Positions 11,901 through 22,136 of a stretch of DNA of 64,000 nucleotides are shown here, piece after piece. Both the position numbers and the translations under genes were made by a program. The stretch spans positions 1,736,001 to 1,800,000 of the forward strand of contig SRSI01000077.1 in assembly GCA_005656395.1 (NCBI GenBank), given 5' to 3'. Each line of letters opens with the position of its first letter. Position 1 is the stretch's first letter. The notes under the pieces were generated by a model. It searched no databases. It was not told the origin of the DNA and worked only from the letters and a program-made list of their open reading frames with translations. The stretch is from Strongyloides papillosus. Its lineage: Eukaryota > Nematoda > Chromadorea > Rhabditida > Strongyloididae.

Positions 11901-13121
11901 CATTTTTGAATTGATAAATGTTATCAAAAGTACAACACTATTATCACAATTTCCTTCAAGAGCATTAGTCAACATATTCCACGGAGAAATGGAAGATGTT
12001 TCATCTTCTTCAAAATTTTCATTATTAAAAAGTGACATGGATAAAATGTAATCAAAATCATATGTTGAATCAAAAACATCTTTTAAATAACTAGCATTTG
12101 AAGATAAAGTTGTTGAAACACCGGTAAGCGATTTTGGAGCCAAATTTTGAAAAAACCTGTAAAAATCATCGAATATTTCTGGAAATGCTCCTGATAAATG
12201 TTTAGTGTATTCTAATCTTACATCAGGTTCTTTTGATAACATTACTGTAATTACTTTCTTCATACTTTCTGGTATAAATTTTAAAATTTTCTTTATATTT
12301 TCATTAAATTCAACTGTTTTGTAATCGGAAGTTTTATATTCCAATAATTGGGCTAAATTAAATAAATACCTTCCGTCACTAAATAATTCACATAAAACAC
12401 AACCAACTGAAAATATATCCATGCTATGACTTAAGGGACTACTAAAAAGAGACTTTTCTGACATATCAATATCATTCTTAAATCTTTCAGGTGCTACATA
12501 ACAACTTTTCCTTCTTGAAGTATCAAAAAAGAAGTTAAAACAGGATGGATTATCTGAAGGAAGTCTTGTTGGTTTAAATGAAGCAAAATCTGCCAACTGA
12601 ACCCATAATGATGATGAAATTAAAACATTCTGTGATTTAATATCTCCATGACAAACGTCAGAATCTTTTAATTGTTTAAGTACTTTAAATAATTGATAAG
12701 CAATCCACTTTTTTTCAATCTCTAGTAAAAATGGTCTTGACATCAATCTTTCATATAATGAATCTTTAATATAAGGTCTTGATAATAATAAATACTTTGT
12801 ACAATTATCTACAGCAAAAAAAGGTAAACAATTTGGAGCGCCCTCCAGTTTATTTTTTATTTCTATTACTTCTTTTTCAAATGGTTGTAAATTAAATTTT
12901 TGATCATTTATAACAAAAACTTTTATAACTTTTGGTTGCTTGTGTTTATCAACTCGGGCAACTTTCATGAATCTTGTACTTCCTAAGCTAAAAGGATGTA
13001 ATTTTTATAGTTGCATAAAAAATTCATACCTATGGACATTGTCTTTTCTGGGATTATTAGATACATACGACTCTACTGGATATATCTCATCAGGTATTGG
13101 AGCTGATATTATAGAACCCAT
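8996..13121 (-). CDS. vps-15: VPS15 / PIK3R4, regulatory pseudokinase of class III PI3-kinase
   Basis: Membrane-anchored scaffold that binds VPS34 and Beclin for PI3P production in endosomal sorting and autophagy. Three exons: 13121-13030, 12987-9153 and 9109-8996 (introns 42 and 43 bp); 1346 aa, like human (1358). Exon 1 starts MGSIISAP, giving an N-myristoylation glycine, and continues PVESYV then LGSTRFMKVAR, as in human VPS15. Kinase-like domain to about residue 310: catalytic loop HGDIKSQNVL and DFASFKP in place of DFG, then FDTSRRKSCYVAPERF, all family hallmarks. HEAT-like helices follow (about 330-720), then a WD40 beta-propeller (about 930 to end; GSEDGSFKIWN, GDLSGAIRYWD). The last short exon supplies the closing blade with SGDQSGVIKVW. 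The adjacent gene upstream encodes a phosphoinositide phosphatase. Confidence 0.95.
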
Positions 13122-13846
13122 TTGAAAAATAAAACTTTATAATCTTCAACAAACAAAAAAAATATTTTTATAGACTATAGATACATTATACCAATGTCAT
13201 ATTAAATCTCTTCCAGATAAAATATTGTTTACAATACTTTTACAATTATTATTATTTATTCACTTTTTTAACTTTTTCTAAGATAAAACACAGAGATAAA
13301 AAAGATATAAAGCACTTCGTGTTTCTCGAAAAATTAATGACTCAATAAGTAAAGATTGAAGTATCCCCTAGATAAAAGTATCCTCTGAAAAAATCGTTCT
13401 CTGTCACAATAAAATAAAAATAATCAAAAATTTCTTCATTTAACGGAATTATCTTATTTAAAATCATTGTTTAAAAATGATTTTCTTTAAATTATTAAAT
13501 GTCAACGTATGTTAGTTTTTTGCTATTTTTTAAAATATATTATATCAACTAATAAATATATTATATTATGTTGGAAAAACACTTTTTAATCCAAAATAAT
13601 ATAAAACAACCACCTTATACATAAAATTAATGTAGTTATTTATTTGCAATCAATGTTTAAATTTATCTGGAAAAATTCCAACTTAATTTCATTTAAAAAT
13701 TCTCAACTTAATGTTATATAAAATTATAGATATTACGATTAAGCATTGAAAATGATATTTAATTAGAAAATTATTTTCTTGGATTGTAAAGTAATTTATA
13801 CTTTATAAAAAATATGGTTATGTATGAATAAATATTTAGTAATTAT
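13122..13846. other. Intergenic between Sac2-like gene and VPS15
   Basis: 725 bp between the Sac2-like stop and the VPS15 ATG, on the same strand. This is too far for typical nematode operon spacing. AT-rich; no ORF or clear acceptor directly before the VPS15 ATG. Confidence 0.4.
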
Positions 13847-16211
13847 TTACAACATTTTAAATAATGTTTTTGAAGCTCGAATTCTAACATCGTATTCCTT
13901 AAATGGTGACTCTATTTCGATATTTCTAGTACTACTTAATTTTGAGGCTATCTTTGATGTAAGTGATTGCTCTGTTGCCTTTTCTAAATCTTCATTGATT
14001 ATTTTCTTATCATTTATTTGATTAATATCAAATGAATTATCATCTTTAACATCCGTTTTTTGATCAATGTTATTTTTAATCCCAACTATACTTTTTAATG
14101 CATTTCCAATAATTACTCTTTTTGAAGTAATTTTATTTGGTTGCAAGACATTGGAAGCTGAAGAAGGACTAAGCTTATTAAATATTTGCAATTTTTGTTC
14201 ATAACCCATCATTGTCATTGTCATACATATTTGCTCACCAATTGCCAAAACATAATCATCGGCATCAGTTTCATTTTTTAAAGGTATTGCTACATTATTA
14301 AACAATCTTGTTTTTGCAGTACGGTAGCTAACGAAATTAATTGTTGCTTCATTTGGATCAATTTTATATTTAATACGAAGATGGATTCTACTATTTTTTG
14401 ATATACATCCACATTCTATTCCTGTTATATTAGTAAATGGGATAATTTTAACTTCTAATAATTTCTCAGATTCTTCATCGTATATTGAAATATATATTGC
14501 ATTTCTCGAAAGGAGAAGAACAGTATCAATTTGATCTGTTGAATTTCCACCATTTACAAGAGCAAATCCTCCAACTAGTACTTCTTCGTCAGGAAGTACA
14601 AAATGAATTGTCTCAGAAACTAATCTTCCAATATTTTCATTCTCTTCCTCATCAATTTCTATATCATCTTGAATTTCTTTTTTTCCTAAAATCATATCAA
14701 TAATTTTTTGCTTTTGATTGTCTTTTATTTGACTTAAATAGTATCTTGATGCTGAATTATATCCATCCTTCATAATTCCTAAAACTTTTCTTTGTCCACT
14801 TCTTGTAATATCACCTTTCAAGGCATTTGTCCCTGCATATTGTCTTGAGATAGCGTCTCCATTATCCGCCCACATTAACTGCAGTGCCTGAACTAGTTGT
14901 TGTGGAGTTTTTGTTAAAGGACCGATAATTCCAAGTTTTCTTGCTTGATTTAAACATACAACTTGACTAATTGCTCCTTGAACAACATTTGTTCTATCAA
15001 GACAATCAACACAATTTGTTCGAATAATACCATTTTGTTTAGTTAATATAACTCCATTTTTATCTAACCAACAAAATCCGATTTTATTAAGTTCATCTTC
15101 AATTGATAATATAAGATCTTGAAGTTTGTGTAGTTTTAAACCTCTACAATGAGAATGAAAGTCAAAAGAAACATAACATAAATCGGAATCATCTGTTTCC
15201 AGAAAATGTTCTAGATATGATTTAGCAAGACATAATTCTCTACCAGCTTGATCAACAAGATTCAAACATACAATTGGTGTGCTATAACGTTTCTTTAGAT
15301 TTTTAAAATGATTTAAAAATACAGGAAGAGATTTATCCATAGGTTTATCAATCGTTAATGGCGGTCTATATTTTATACCTTTCTGAGACCAATATATTGG
15401 TACACTTCCTCTTATTTGTATGAAACTTAATTGATGACCAAAAATAGAAAGTATTGTTTCTGTTTCAACATAATTTGCTACATAGCTATTGTCATCAATA
15501 CCTCTTTTAATGTACCTTGTTCCAGCTCTTTCAACACTCCTTCTACTGATAATTGTGAAAACAAATAATGTATCAACATCAATATTTAAGGCAGTTTGTG
15601 AAATATGTCCATGTATTACTTGCAATGACCATTCACAATCAAATGGCAGATCTTTTATCAATTCCTTATTCCACCAATATGCTTTGTCATAAGAAACTTC
15701 TTTTTCTGCATACCGTTGAGTATTTAATGTTAGTGAATATCTATAACTAAAATAAAAATCTCCATTTTCATTAAACATCTTTAGAACATCATCTAATATT
15801 GTTTTTTGATATTGTTGTGGTTGAATTTTATCACTAACAAATTTAATTACTTTTTTATGTGAATTAATTATTTTTTCCAAGGCATTTGAATTATTAATTA
15901 ACTGTGTATCGTCAGTTTTATTATTGTCTTCTATTGATATAGCTGATATTTTATTTATTTTAAATATCGTATCCTAATAAAATATATTTTAAAAATGAAA
16001 TTAACAAACATACGGATTCAGTTCTGAAGGATCCTACAATTGAAGCAGATGTAATAATTAAAAGGAAATATGATCCATCGATATCAATTATCCCAATAAC
16101 TCCGTATATGTCACAAACAATTTCAATATCTTCAACATCAGCAAACTCTAAAAAGAAGTATGTCAAGAAATTAATTAAATTTAACTTTATCATTTTTTTT
16201 GTTATTTGCAT
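13847..16211 (-). CDS. Sac2 / INPP5F-type phosphoinositide phosphatase
   Basis: SAC-domain lipid phosphatase, expected to remove the 4-phosphate from PI4P on endosomes. Main exon 15973-13847 (709 codons), joined by a 40-bp intron (15974-16013) to an upstream exon ending FRTES that carries the SAC N-terminal motif YGVIGIIDIDGSYFLLIIT. Catalytic CX5R is in RTNCVDCLDRTNVVQ; flanking hallmarks are YVETETI, RGSVPIYWSQ, FDFHSHCRGL, MWADNGD and QYAGTNALKGD. After the SAC domain comes an hSac2-type module (LPDEEVLVGGFALV, LLSRNAIYISIYD), and there is no C-terminal transmembrane pair, which argues against SAC1. The N-terminus is uncertain: the first in-frame ATG without splicing is 16211, but an acceptor TTTTTAG at 16148-16154 hints at a further unrecognised 5' exon. 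Confidence 0.85.
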
Positions 16212-17294
16212 AATTAAATAATTAATAACAAAAGATGTTATCAAATATAAATGATGATATAAATTTCAGAGTATAAATGTTACATATAATAACCTGATAT
16301 TTGGTTATGATTTTAAAGAGAATTTTTATTAAAAGATAGTTTGTGTTTGCCTTTAAACATTTGACAAGGTGCTAAAAAGTGTTTTTACTTTATATTTACC
16401 ATTTAAAGAGGCAACCGAAAGTTTTTTTTCTTTCTTGCAGCATTTCAATATTGACGTTTCTGACTTTACATAAAATGCATTATTCGATGATATCAATTGC
16501 ATAGATGATAATTTTCAACAAATAATCATAAAAATATAGTTAATAATAAATTAAAATTAATAAACAGAAGAAATTTGAATATTATCTAAATATACTTAAT
16601 TAATGGTATGACGAAAAATTGATTTTCATTAAAGAAGTAAATTTACAACAATTAAAAAAACTGATAAAAAAATTAATATTTTGCCTAAAAATAATCATAG
16701 TTATTACAGGAATTGCAAGATAAATTATAGAGTCTATAGAATATGCTAAAAACAAAAATCTTCAAAAACAAGATGAAAAAGTTAAACATAAATAAGCAAT
16801 ATTATAATTCTTATGTTTTCTAACAATAATTAAAAAATTAAATTTCAAAAATAAATCTTTTCGTAAAAATATTAAACGTTTTGTAAAACACTATGAGTTA
16901 TTATATGTGCACATCAAATGATAATTCTATAACCCAAATAAACTTTATATCTCCACATTATTTGTATATGAATCATATTTTATTATATACCAAATAAATT
17001 TACAATGAAAGCGCAAAACTTTTTTGATACTGGGTATACTTGAGAGTATTCTCCTTTGTGGGAGCGTTATACCAATAATTTAAATAATAAATGATGTGCA
17101 GGTTTTAATGCTTTTGGAACGATTGAATAATAGAAGAAAATTTAATTTGTGATTATCGTTAAGCTTGTTTTTTTAAAAGTTAATTGTTAAAATAATTTTT
17201 GAAATTTTTTAAAAATATTATTTTCTTCGTTAATAGTTTTGTTTTTCATTTGTTTAAAATATAAATATTTGTTTTAGGTAAATAACAAGGAAAA
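16212..17294. other. Divergent intergenic region Sac2-like / NAC-alpha
   Basis: About 1.1 kb, AT-rich. It may hold an unrecognised first exon of the Sac2-like gene on the minus strand and carries the NAC-alpha 5' region on the plus strand, ending in the acceptor-like TTTTAG at 17272-17277. No other ORF or RNA gene seen. Confidence 0.4.
17272..17277 (+). promoter_or_regulatory. Candidate spliced-leader acceptor before NAC-alpha
   Basis: TTTTAG follows a T-rich tract and leaves a 17-nt leader before ATG 17295. This is the usual look of a nematode trans-splice site, although a cis intron after a noncoding exon is possible. Confidence 0.5.
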
Positions 17295-17900
17295 ATGGTT
17301 GACGATAAGCCAGCTCAAGAAGTTAAGCATGAAGAAGGAAATGATTCTGATATTGAAGACGTTCCAGAATTAGAAAATATGACTGAAGAGCAAAGAGCTG
17401 CTCAAATCGAGTCAATTATTGCTAATGGTCTTCAAGGAGGAAGCGAACGTGAAGCCAAACAATCACGTAATGAGAAGAAGTCTCGCAAACTTTTTGCTAA
17501 ACTTGGACTTAAACCAATAACTGGAGTTTCACGTGTTTGTATCAGAAAATCAAAGAATATCCTTTTTGTAATTTCAAAACCAGATGTCTACAAAAGCCCT
17601 GGTTCAGACACTTACATCGTTTTCGGAGAAGCTAAGATTGAAGATCTTTCACAACATGTTCCATTCCAAGCTGCTGAAAGATTGAAGCCAACTGAACCAT
17701 CCGTCTCTGAGCCAACAGTTTCAAAGCCAGTTTGCGAGGATGATGATAGTGATGGAGAGGACGCTGATGCTACAGGAATTGAAGAAAAAGACATTGAGTT
17801 GGTCATGTCACAAGCTTCTGTTTCCCGTAAAAAAGCCATAAATGCTTTAAAGAAAACTGATAAGGACATAGTTAATGCGATTATGGAGTTAACTATGTAA
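17295..17900 (+). CDS. icd-2: Nascent polypeptide-associated complex subunit alpha
   Basis: Ribosome-bound chaperone that, with NAC-beta, shields nascent chains and controls targeting to the ER. Single exon, 201 aa. An acidic N-terminus ([13 protein letters not shown]) is followed by the NAC domain (about residues 55-125: [47 protein letters not shown]), an acidic linker and a C-terminal UBA domain (about 160-200: [30 protein letters not shown]). Length and order match NAC-alpha across animals. Codon use is richer in C/G-ending codons than in neighbouring genes, as expected for high expression. The symbol follows the C. elegans NAC-alpha name from memory. Confidence 0.95.
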   Translation: MVDDKPAQEVKHEEGNDSDIEDVPELENMTEEQRAAQIESIIANGLQGGSEREAKQSRNEKKSRKLFAKLGLKPITGVSRVCIRKSKNILFVISKPDVYKSPGSDTYIVFGEAKIEDLSQHVPFQAAERLKPTEPSVSEPTVSKPVCEDDDSDGEDADATGIEEKDIELVMSQASVSRKKAINALKKTDKDIVNAIMELTM

Positions 17901-18242
17901 CATTTTGTTGTTATTCTTAAATATTTCATTTGTTGTTCTTCTGATGACATTTTTCACCTTTAGAATATAAATATTCTTTAATAACACTATTCTTATTTGT
18001 TATAACTTATGAATGACTATATTTTATTATTTTCCTAAATTACATAGGGTTGTATTATGCCACTTGTCTATTGATTAAAAATAAATATAGTCGGTGTAAA
18101 GAAGAAAGAATGATAAGAAGAGACAATAAGCTTTTACCATCTCTCTATCAATTTATAAGATATATCATATTTAATTTTATGTTCTAATCTTGACATTCTT
18201 GATCTAATCAAACAGGTTAAAGGAATTATATATTTTATAACC
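17901..18242. other. Intergenic NAC-alpha / PFKFB
   Basis: 342 bp between two same-strand genes. Holds the NAC-alpha 3' UTR and the presumed upstream promoter of PFKFB exon 1a. No further feature recognised. Confidence 0.4.
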
Positions 18243-20559
18243 ATGCCTATTGATAAGATGGTTCCACAACGTAAGATGACCTTCATTCAAGATCCTACAA
18301 GTGGTAAGTAATTTTTTATTATGATGTATTAATTTGTACATATATGGTTATGTGTGATGATAGTGTAACGGTTTCTTATTTTTTATTTTAAATCGCCACT
18401 ATTTTGATATGCAGTATTGGTGTTTTTCATTGGGCTATTTTTAAAATACTACATTACTTTGATAAATCAAATTAACAATATTTATTTATTTACATTCAGA
18501 ATGAGAAAATCATTGATTTTCTTTTTTTAATTAGAAAAAATTCACGTTTATTTTCGCATATTTTAAATTTACGATGTAAGTATGAAGCATTTGTACTTTT
18601 ATCTAACAAATTTTTTATATTTCTATATTATATATTAATTTTTATATTATTTATTTCAAAAAACATTGCTTTATATTTAAACTATTTTATTTATATGTTT
18701 GTTACTATAATATCCTTACATGGTGATGAAACAAAAATTACAATTATTAAACTCATATTAATTATTTAACTCACTAAATTTCTACAAACCGCGCCTTATT
18801 TTCAGATAATTTGTGATAACATTAACTTTTTCCTTAAAAAAATCTTTCTACTTGATGTTATTAATCGTTTAACAGATTATTATTATTGAGTTGGAGCATG
18901 AATTCTCGAGTCAAATGTAAGTATTTTATAATGCATTATATTAAAATAAAGTTAGTTCTATATTTTGTTGTAAAATTTATGTGTCATTACAAGTGTTCTA
19001 TGTGAATATACTTGGAGTAATGGATAAAATATATACATACGTATATAAGAATGATATTTGAAAATTTTATATTTTTGTATCAATTGTATATTATTTTTTA
19101 TTTTATATATGATGATTTACAGATTCACCAAATGAACAAGTTCGTGTACCGAATGTTATCAGTTTAGTTGGACTTCCCGCTCGTGGAAAAACATACATTT
19201 CGAAGAAATTATGTCGTTATCTTAATTGGATTGGTATTAAAACTAAAGCTTTTAATGTTGGAGATTACAGAAGAAAAGTTTGTAATTTCCAGGAGCAAGG
19301 GAAGTTTGATTTTTTTAATCCAAAAAATGAAGATGGTGTTAAGATTAGAGATGAGTGTGCTAAAATGGCTATGGATGATATGGGAAAGTACTTAGAAAAC
19401 AATGAAGGTGAAGTAGCAATTTTTGATGCTACAAATACAACTAGAGAAAGAAGAAGATGGCTGGTTAACTATTGTGCCTCAAAAGAAATTAAATTTCGTG
19501 TCTTTTTTATTGAAAGTATCTGTGACGATCCAGATATTATCAATTCAAATATAACAGAAGTTAAAATTAATTCTCCAGATTACAAAGGAATTATGAGTGA
19601 AGAACAAGCTAAAGAGGATTTTTTAAAAAGAATAGAAAATTACAAAAAACAATATGAACCAATAGATGACGATATTGATGATGATTTATCATATATTAAA
19701 GTTATTAATGCTGGGAGAAGTTTTTACGTTCACAATGTAGTTGGGCATATCCAAAGTCGTGTAGTTTACTTTCTTATGAACATTCATCTTTTACCTCGTT
19801 CAATTTACCTCACAAGACATGGTGAATCTGACTATAATAGAATTGGAAGATTAGGTGGTGATTCACCGTTGAGTCCAAATGGTCGTTTGTATGCAGAAAA
19901 ACTTAAGGACTACTTTGACAAAGAAAATGTACCAAATCTACGTATATGGACATCACAAAAAATCAGAGCTGTTCAGACAGCTAATCATCTTAAAGATATT
20001 GGAGCTCATGTAGAGTACTGGAAGTGTCTTGATGAAATCGATGCTGGTATTTGTGAAGGCTTAACATATGAGGATTTTGAAACACGATATCCTAAACAGT
20101 TTCAAGAGAGAGATAAAGACAAATACCACTACAGATATCCAAGTGGAGAGAGTTACGAAGACTTGGTTGCAAGATTAGAACCTGTTATTATGGAACTCGA
20201 AAGACAATCAAATGTTCTTGTAGTCTCTCACCAAGCTGTTCTTCGTTGTATTCTAGCATACTTCGACAACAAAAATCGTGAAGAATTGCCTTACTTGAAG
20301 ATTCCTCTTCATACTGTTATTAAGCTCACACCTAAAGCATATAGCTGTCAGATAGAGATGTTCAAATTCAATATTGAAGCTGTCGATACATACAGAGCTA
20401 AACCAACTATTCCCACGGTAATTTTTTTAAATCATTAATAATTTAACAAATTTTTAGGTCATATCAAGTAAAAATATTATTGAGGCAGCCATAGATAAAG
20501 TAACAAATAAGACAGTTGCTGATGAAGAGGAGAGGCATATTATTACTAACAGAAACTAA
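18243..20559 (+). CDS. PFKFB: 6-phosphofructo-2-kinase / fructose-2,6-bisphosphatase
   Basis: Bifunctional cytosolic enzyme making and degrading fructose-2,6-bisphosphate, the activator of glycolytic PFK-1. Exons 18243-18303 (1a), 19123-20417 and 20458-20559; 485 aa. An alternative first exon 1b lies at 18898-18916. Kinase half: Walker A GLPARGKT (residues 37-44), YRRKV, DATNTTRERR and FFIESICDDP. Phosphatase half: YLTRHGES with catalytic H253, GGDSPLS, WTSQ, DEIDAGICEGLTYE, YRYPSGESYEDLV and VVSHQAVLRC with H390. The C-terminal tail is short (VISSKNIIEAA to TNRN) and lacks the long regulatory tail of vertebrate isoforms. Final intron is 40 bp. It is convergent with the SGT gene, 154 bp between stops. 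C. elegans pfkb-1.1/1.2 are the nearest named genes I recall. Confidence 0.93.
18898..18916 (+). other. PFKFB: Candidate alternative first coding exon (1b) of PFKFB
   Basis: ATG followed by 16 nt, encoding MNSRVK plus one base, then donor GTAAGT. Like exon 1a it ends in phase 1, so both join exon 2 in the same frame (1a gives D, 1b gives Y at the junction). An acceptor-like TTTTCAG lies about 90 bp upstream (near 18800-18806). Isoform 1b would be 471 aa. Confidence 0.5.
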
Positions 20560-20713
20560 TTTTTTCAAAATTTTTATATTACTTATTATTAGTTTTTTTT
20601 TAAAAATAAATGTATAGTTTTTGTGATTTATTTATGGTAACACACGATTAAAAAGAATATTACCAGAAATCCACTTTCTTAAACTCTAATGATGATCAAA
20701 GACCAGAGGAAGA

Positions 20714-21796
20714 TCAATTCTGTCCACTATTACCAGTTCCATCATTATTACTTCCATTATTTTGTCCGCCTTCTTGATTTCTTCCTAGATTTCTCAAATT
20801 CTCAAAAACATCTGGGTTAGCACTTTGCATATAATCTCTGAAGTTATTTGCCATATCCATAAATGAATTAGGTCCTTGACTAGCACCGGCACCGACACCA
20901 GCTCCTCCTAAGATTGGTCCCCACATGTTAGCAGCCATGTTTATTGCTTCTGGGTCTGAAAGAAATCTGTTTGCCATTTCTGCAAATTGTGGAGTCTGTA
21001 AAAGACTTGCTGCAGCAGACAGATCGGGCATACCATTTTCTCCAACCATACGATTTATGGAATTCATAATATCATCCATATTTGAGAGACCACTTCCTCT
21101 TCCTCCTTGAGCTGCATTTTTATCACTCATTTTCCTCAAGTTAGCTTCAGCCATCTCTAGATTAGATTTGTATGACTGAACTTCTGGTTCCAATTCAATA
21201 GCTTTTTTGTATGCTTCAATAGCAGGGGCATAAAGATGATTGCAAGACAAAGCTAAACCTAATCTTCCGTAAGCTTTTCCATAATTTGGATCTAAACCAA
21301 TGGCAACACGGCAATCGTGAATAGCTCTGTCGTGCCTTCCAATTCGACAATAAGCTGCAGCACGATTACAGAAGTATACTGGTTTTGGATTAAGCTTAAT
21401 AGCTTCATTGTAGTATTCTAAAGCTTTATCAAAGTTTGTAGCTTGGAGTTCACCATTTCCTTTCTCTTTTAACGACTCAGCTTCGCTAGCAATTTCTTCA
21501 GCATTTTTGGTGGCTAATTTTTCTTTAAAACTAAGTTCACTATTGGTAAATGAATTCAATAATGGAATCGATGGTTCAAAAGCAAAATCAATATCTTCTA
21601 TTTGGAAAAGAGATTCAAGAGATTGAGTTAATTCATCAGCCAAATGAATAGTGTCACCATTCAGATTTTGAATATCTGAAACTTTGTTACGAATAAATTG
21701 AAGAAAAGCAATAGTTAATTTCTTTTCATCTTCAGTGAAGGTGAACTTATTTTCAACATTTTCAGTTTTAACTCCGGTGTTGTTTTCCTCAGACAT
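20714..21796 (-). CDS. sgt-1: Small glutamine-rich TPR co-chaperone (SGT/SGTA)
   Basis: Hsp70/Hsp90 co-chaperone that hands tail-anchored proteins to the GET/TRC pathway with BAG6/UBL4A-type partners (family knowledge). Single exon, 360 aa. N-terminal SGTA dimerisation domain (about 20-85: LTIAFLQFIRNKV, DELTQSLESLFQIED). Three TPRs (about 105-215): AESLKEKGNGELQATNFDKA, PVYFCNRAAAYCRIGRHDRA, KAYGRLGLALSCNHLYAPA. The C-terminus is N/G/M-rich (MANRFLSDPEAINMAANMW, later GGQNNGSNND), asparagine-rich where vertebrates are glutamine-rich. Codon use suggests good expression. Start ATG 21796. Confidence 0.94.
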   Translation of the reverse strand: MSEENNTGVKTENVENKFTFTEDEKKLTIAFLQFIRNKVSDIQNLNGDTIHLADELTQSLESLFQIEDIDFAFEPSIPLLNSFTNSELSFKEKLATKNAEEIASEAESLKEKGNGELQATNFDKALEYYNEAIKLNPKPVYFCNRAAAYCRIGRHDRAIHDCRVAIGLDPNYGKAYGRLGLALSCNHLYAPAIEAYKKAIELEPEVQSYKSNLEMAEANLRKMSDKNAAQGGRGSGLSNMDDIMNSINRMVGENGMPDLSAAASLLQTPQFAEMANRFLSDPEAINMAANMWGPILGGAGVGAGASQGPNSFMDMANNFRDYMQSANPDVFENLRNLGRNQEGGQNNGSNNDGTGNSGQN

Positions 21797-22136
21797 TGTT
21801 TCTATAAAAAATAAATAATTATATCTTTAACGGTAGTATAAGAAAATGATGAAAATGTTGTAAAATTACGTGTACTTAATGACAAGGTGACGAAAATAAA
21901 ATATTTCTTCATTTTGAATCGTGATAAGAGCTACGTTTATTTATTTTTTGGGAGTTAGCATCTTTGTATGGTGATTCTATACACTAACAAATTGATTGTC
22001 ATTAAAATTAAATTACAAAAATTGATTATTAATTAAAAGAATTTTAATTAGATAAAAGTATAAATTTATTAATGAATTACAGAGTAGTGATTTCCTATTA
22101 CAAGATATCTACGTAGATAGACTTAAATTCTTGGAT
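21797..22136. other. Intergenic SGT / SKI2
   Basis: 340 bp between two same-strand genes. Holds the SGT promoter and the SKI2 3' UTR. No other feature recognised. Confidence 0.4.

Noticed and set aside
19168..19395. 75-codon ORF in PFKFB exon 2
   Set aside because: Out-of-frame shadow; the correct frame from 19123 runs open through the whole exon, so there is no frameshift in the gene.
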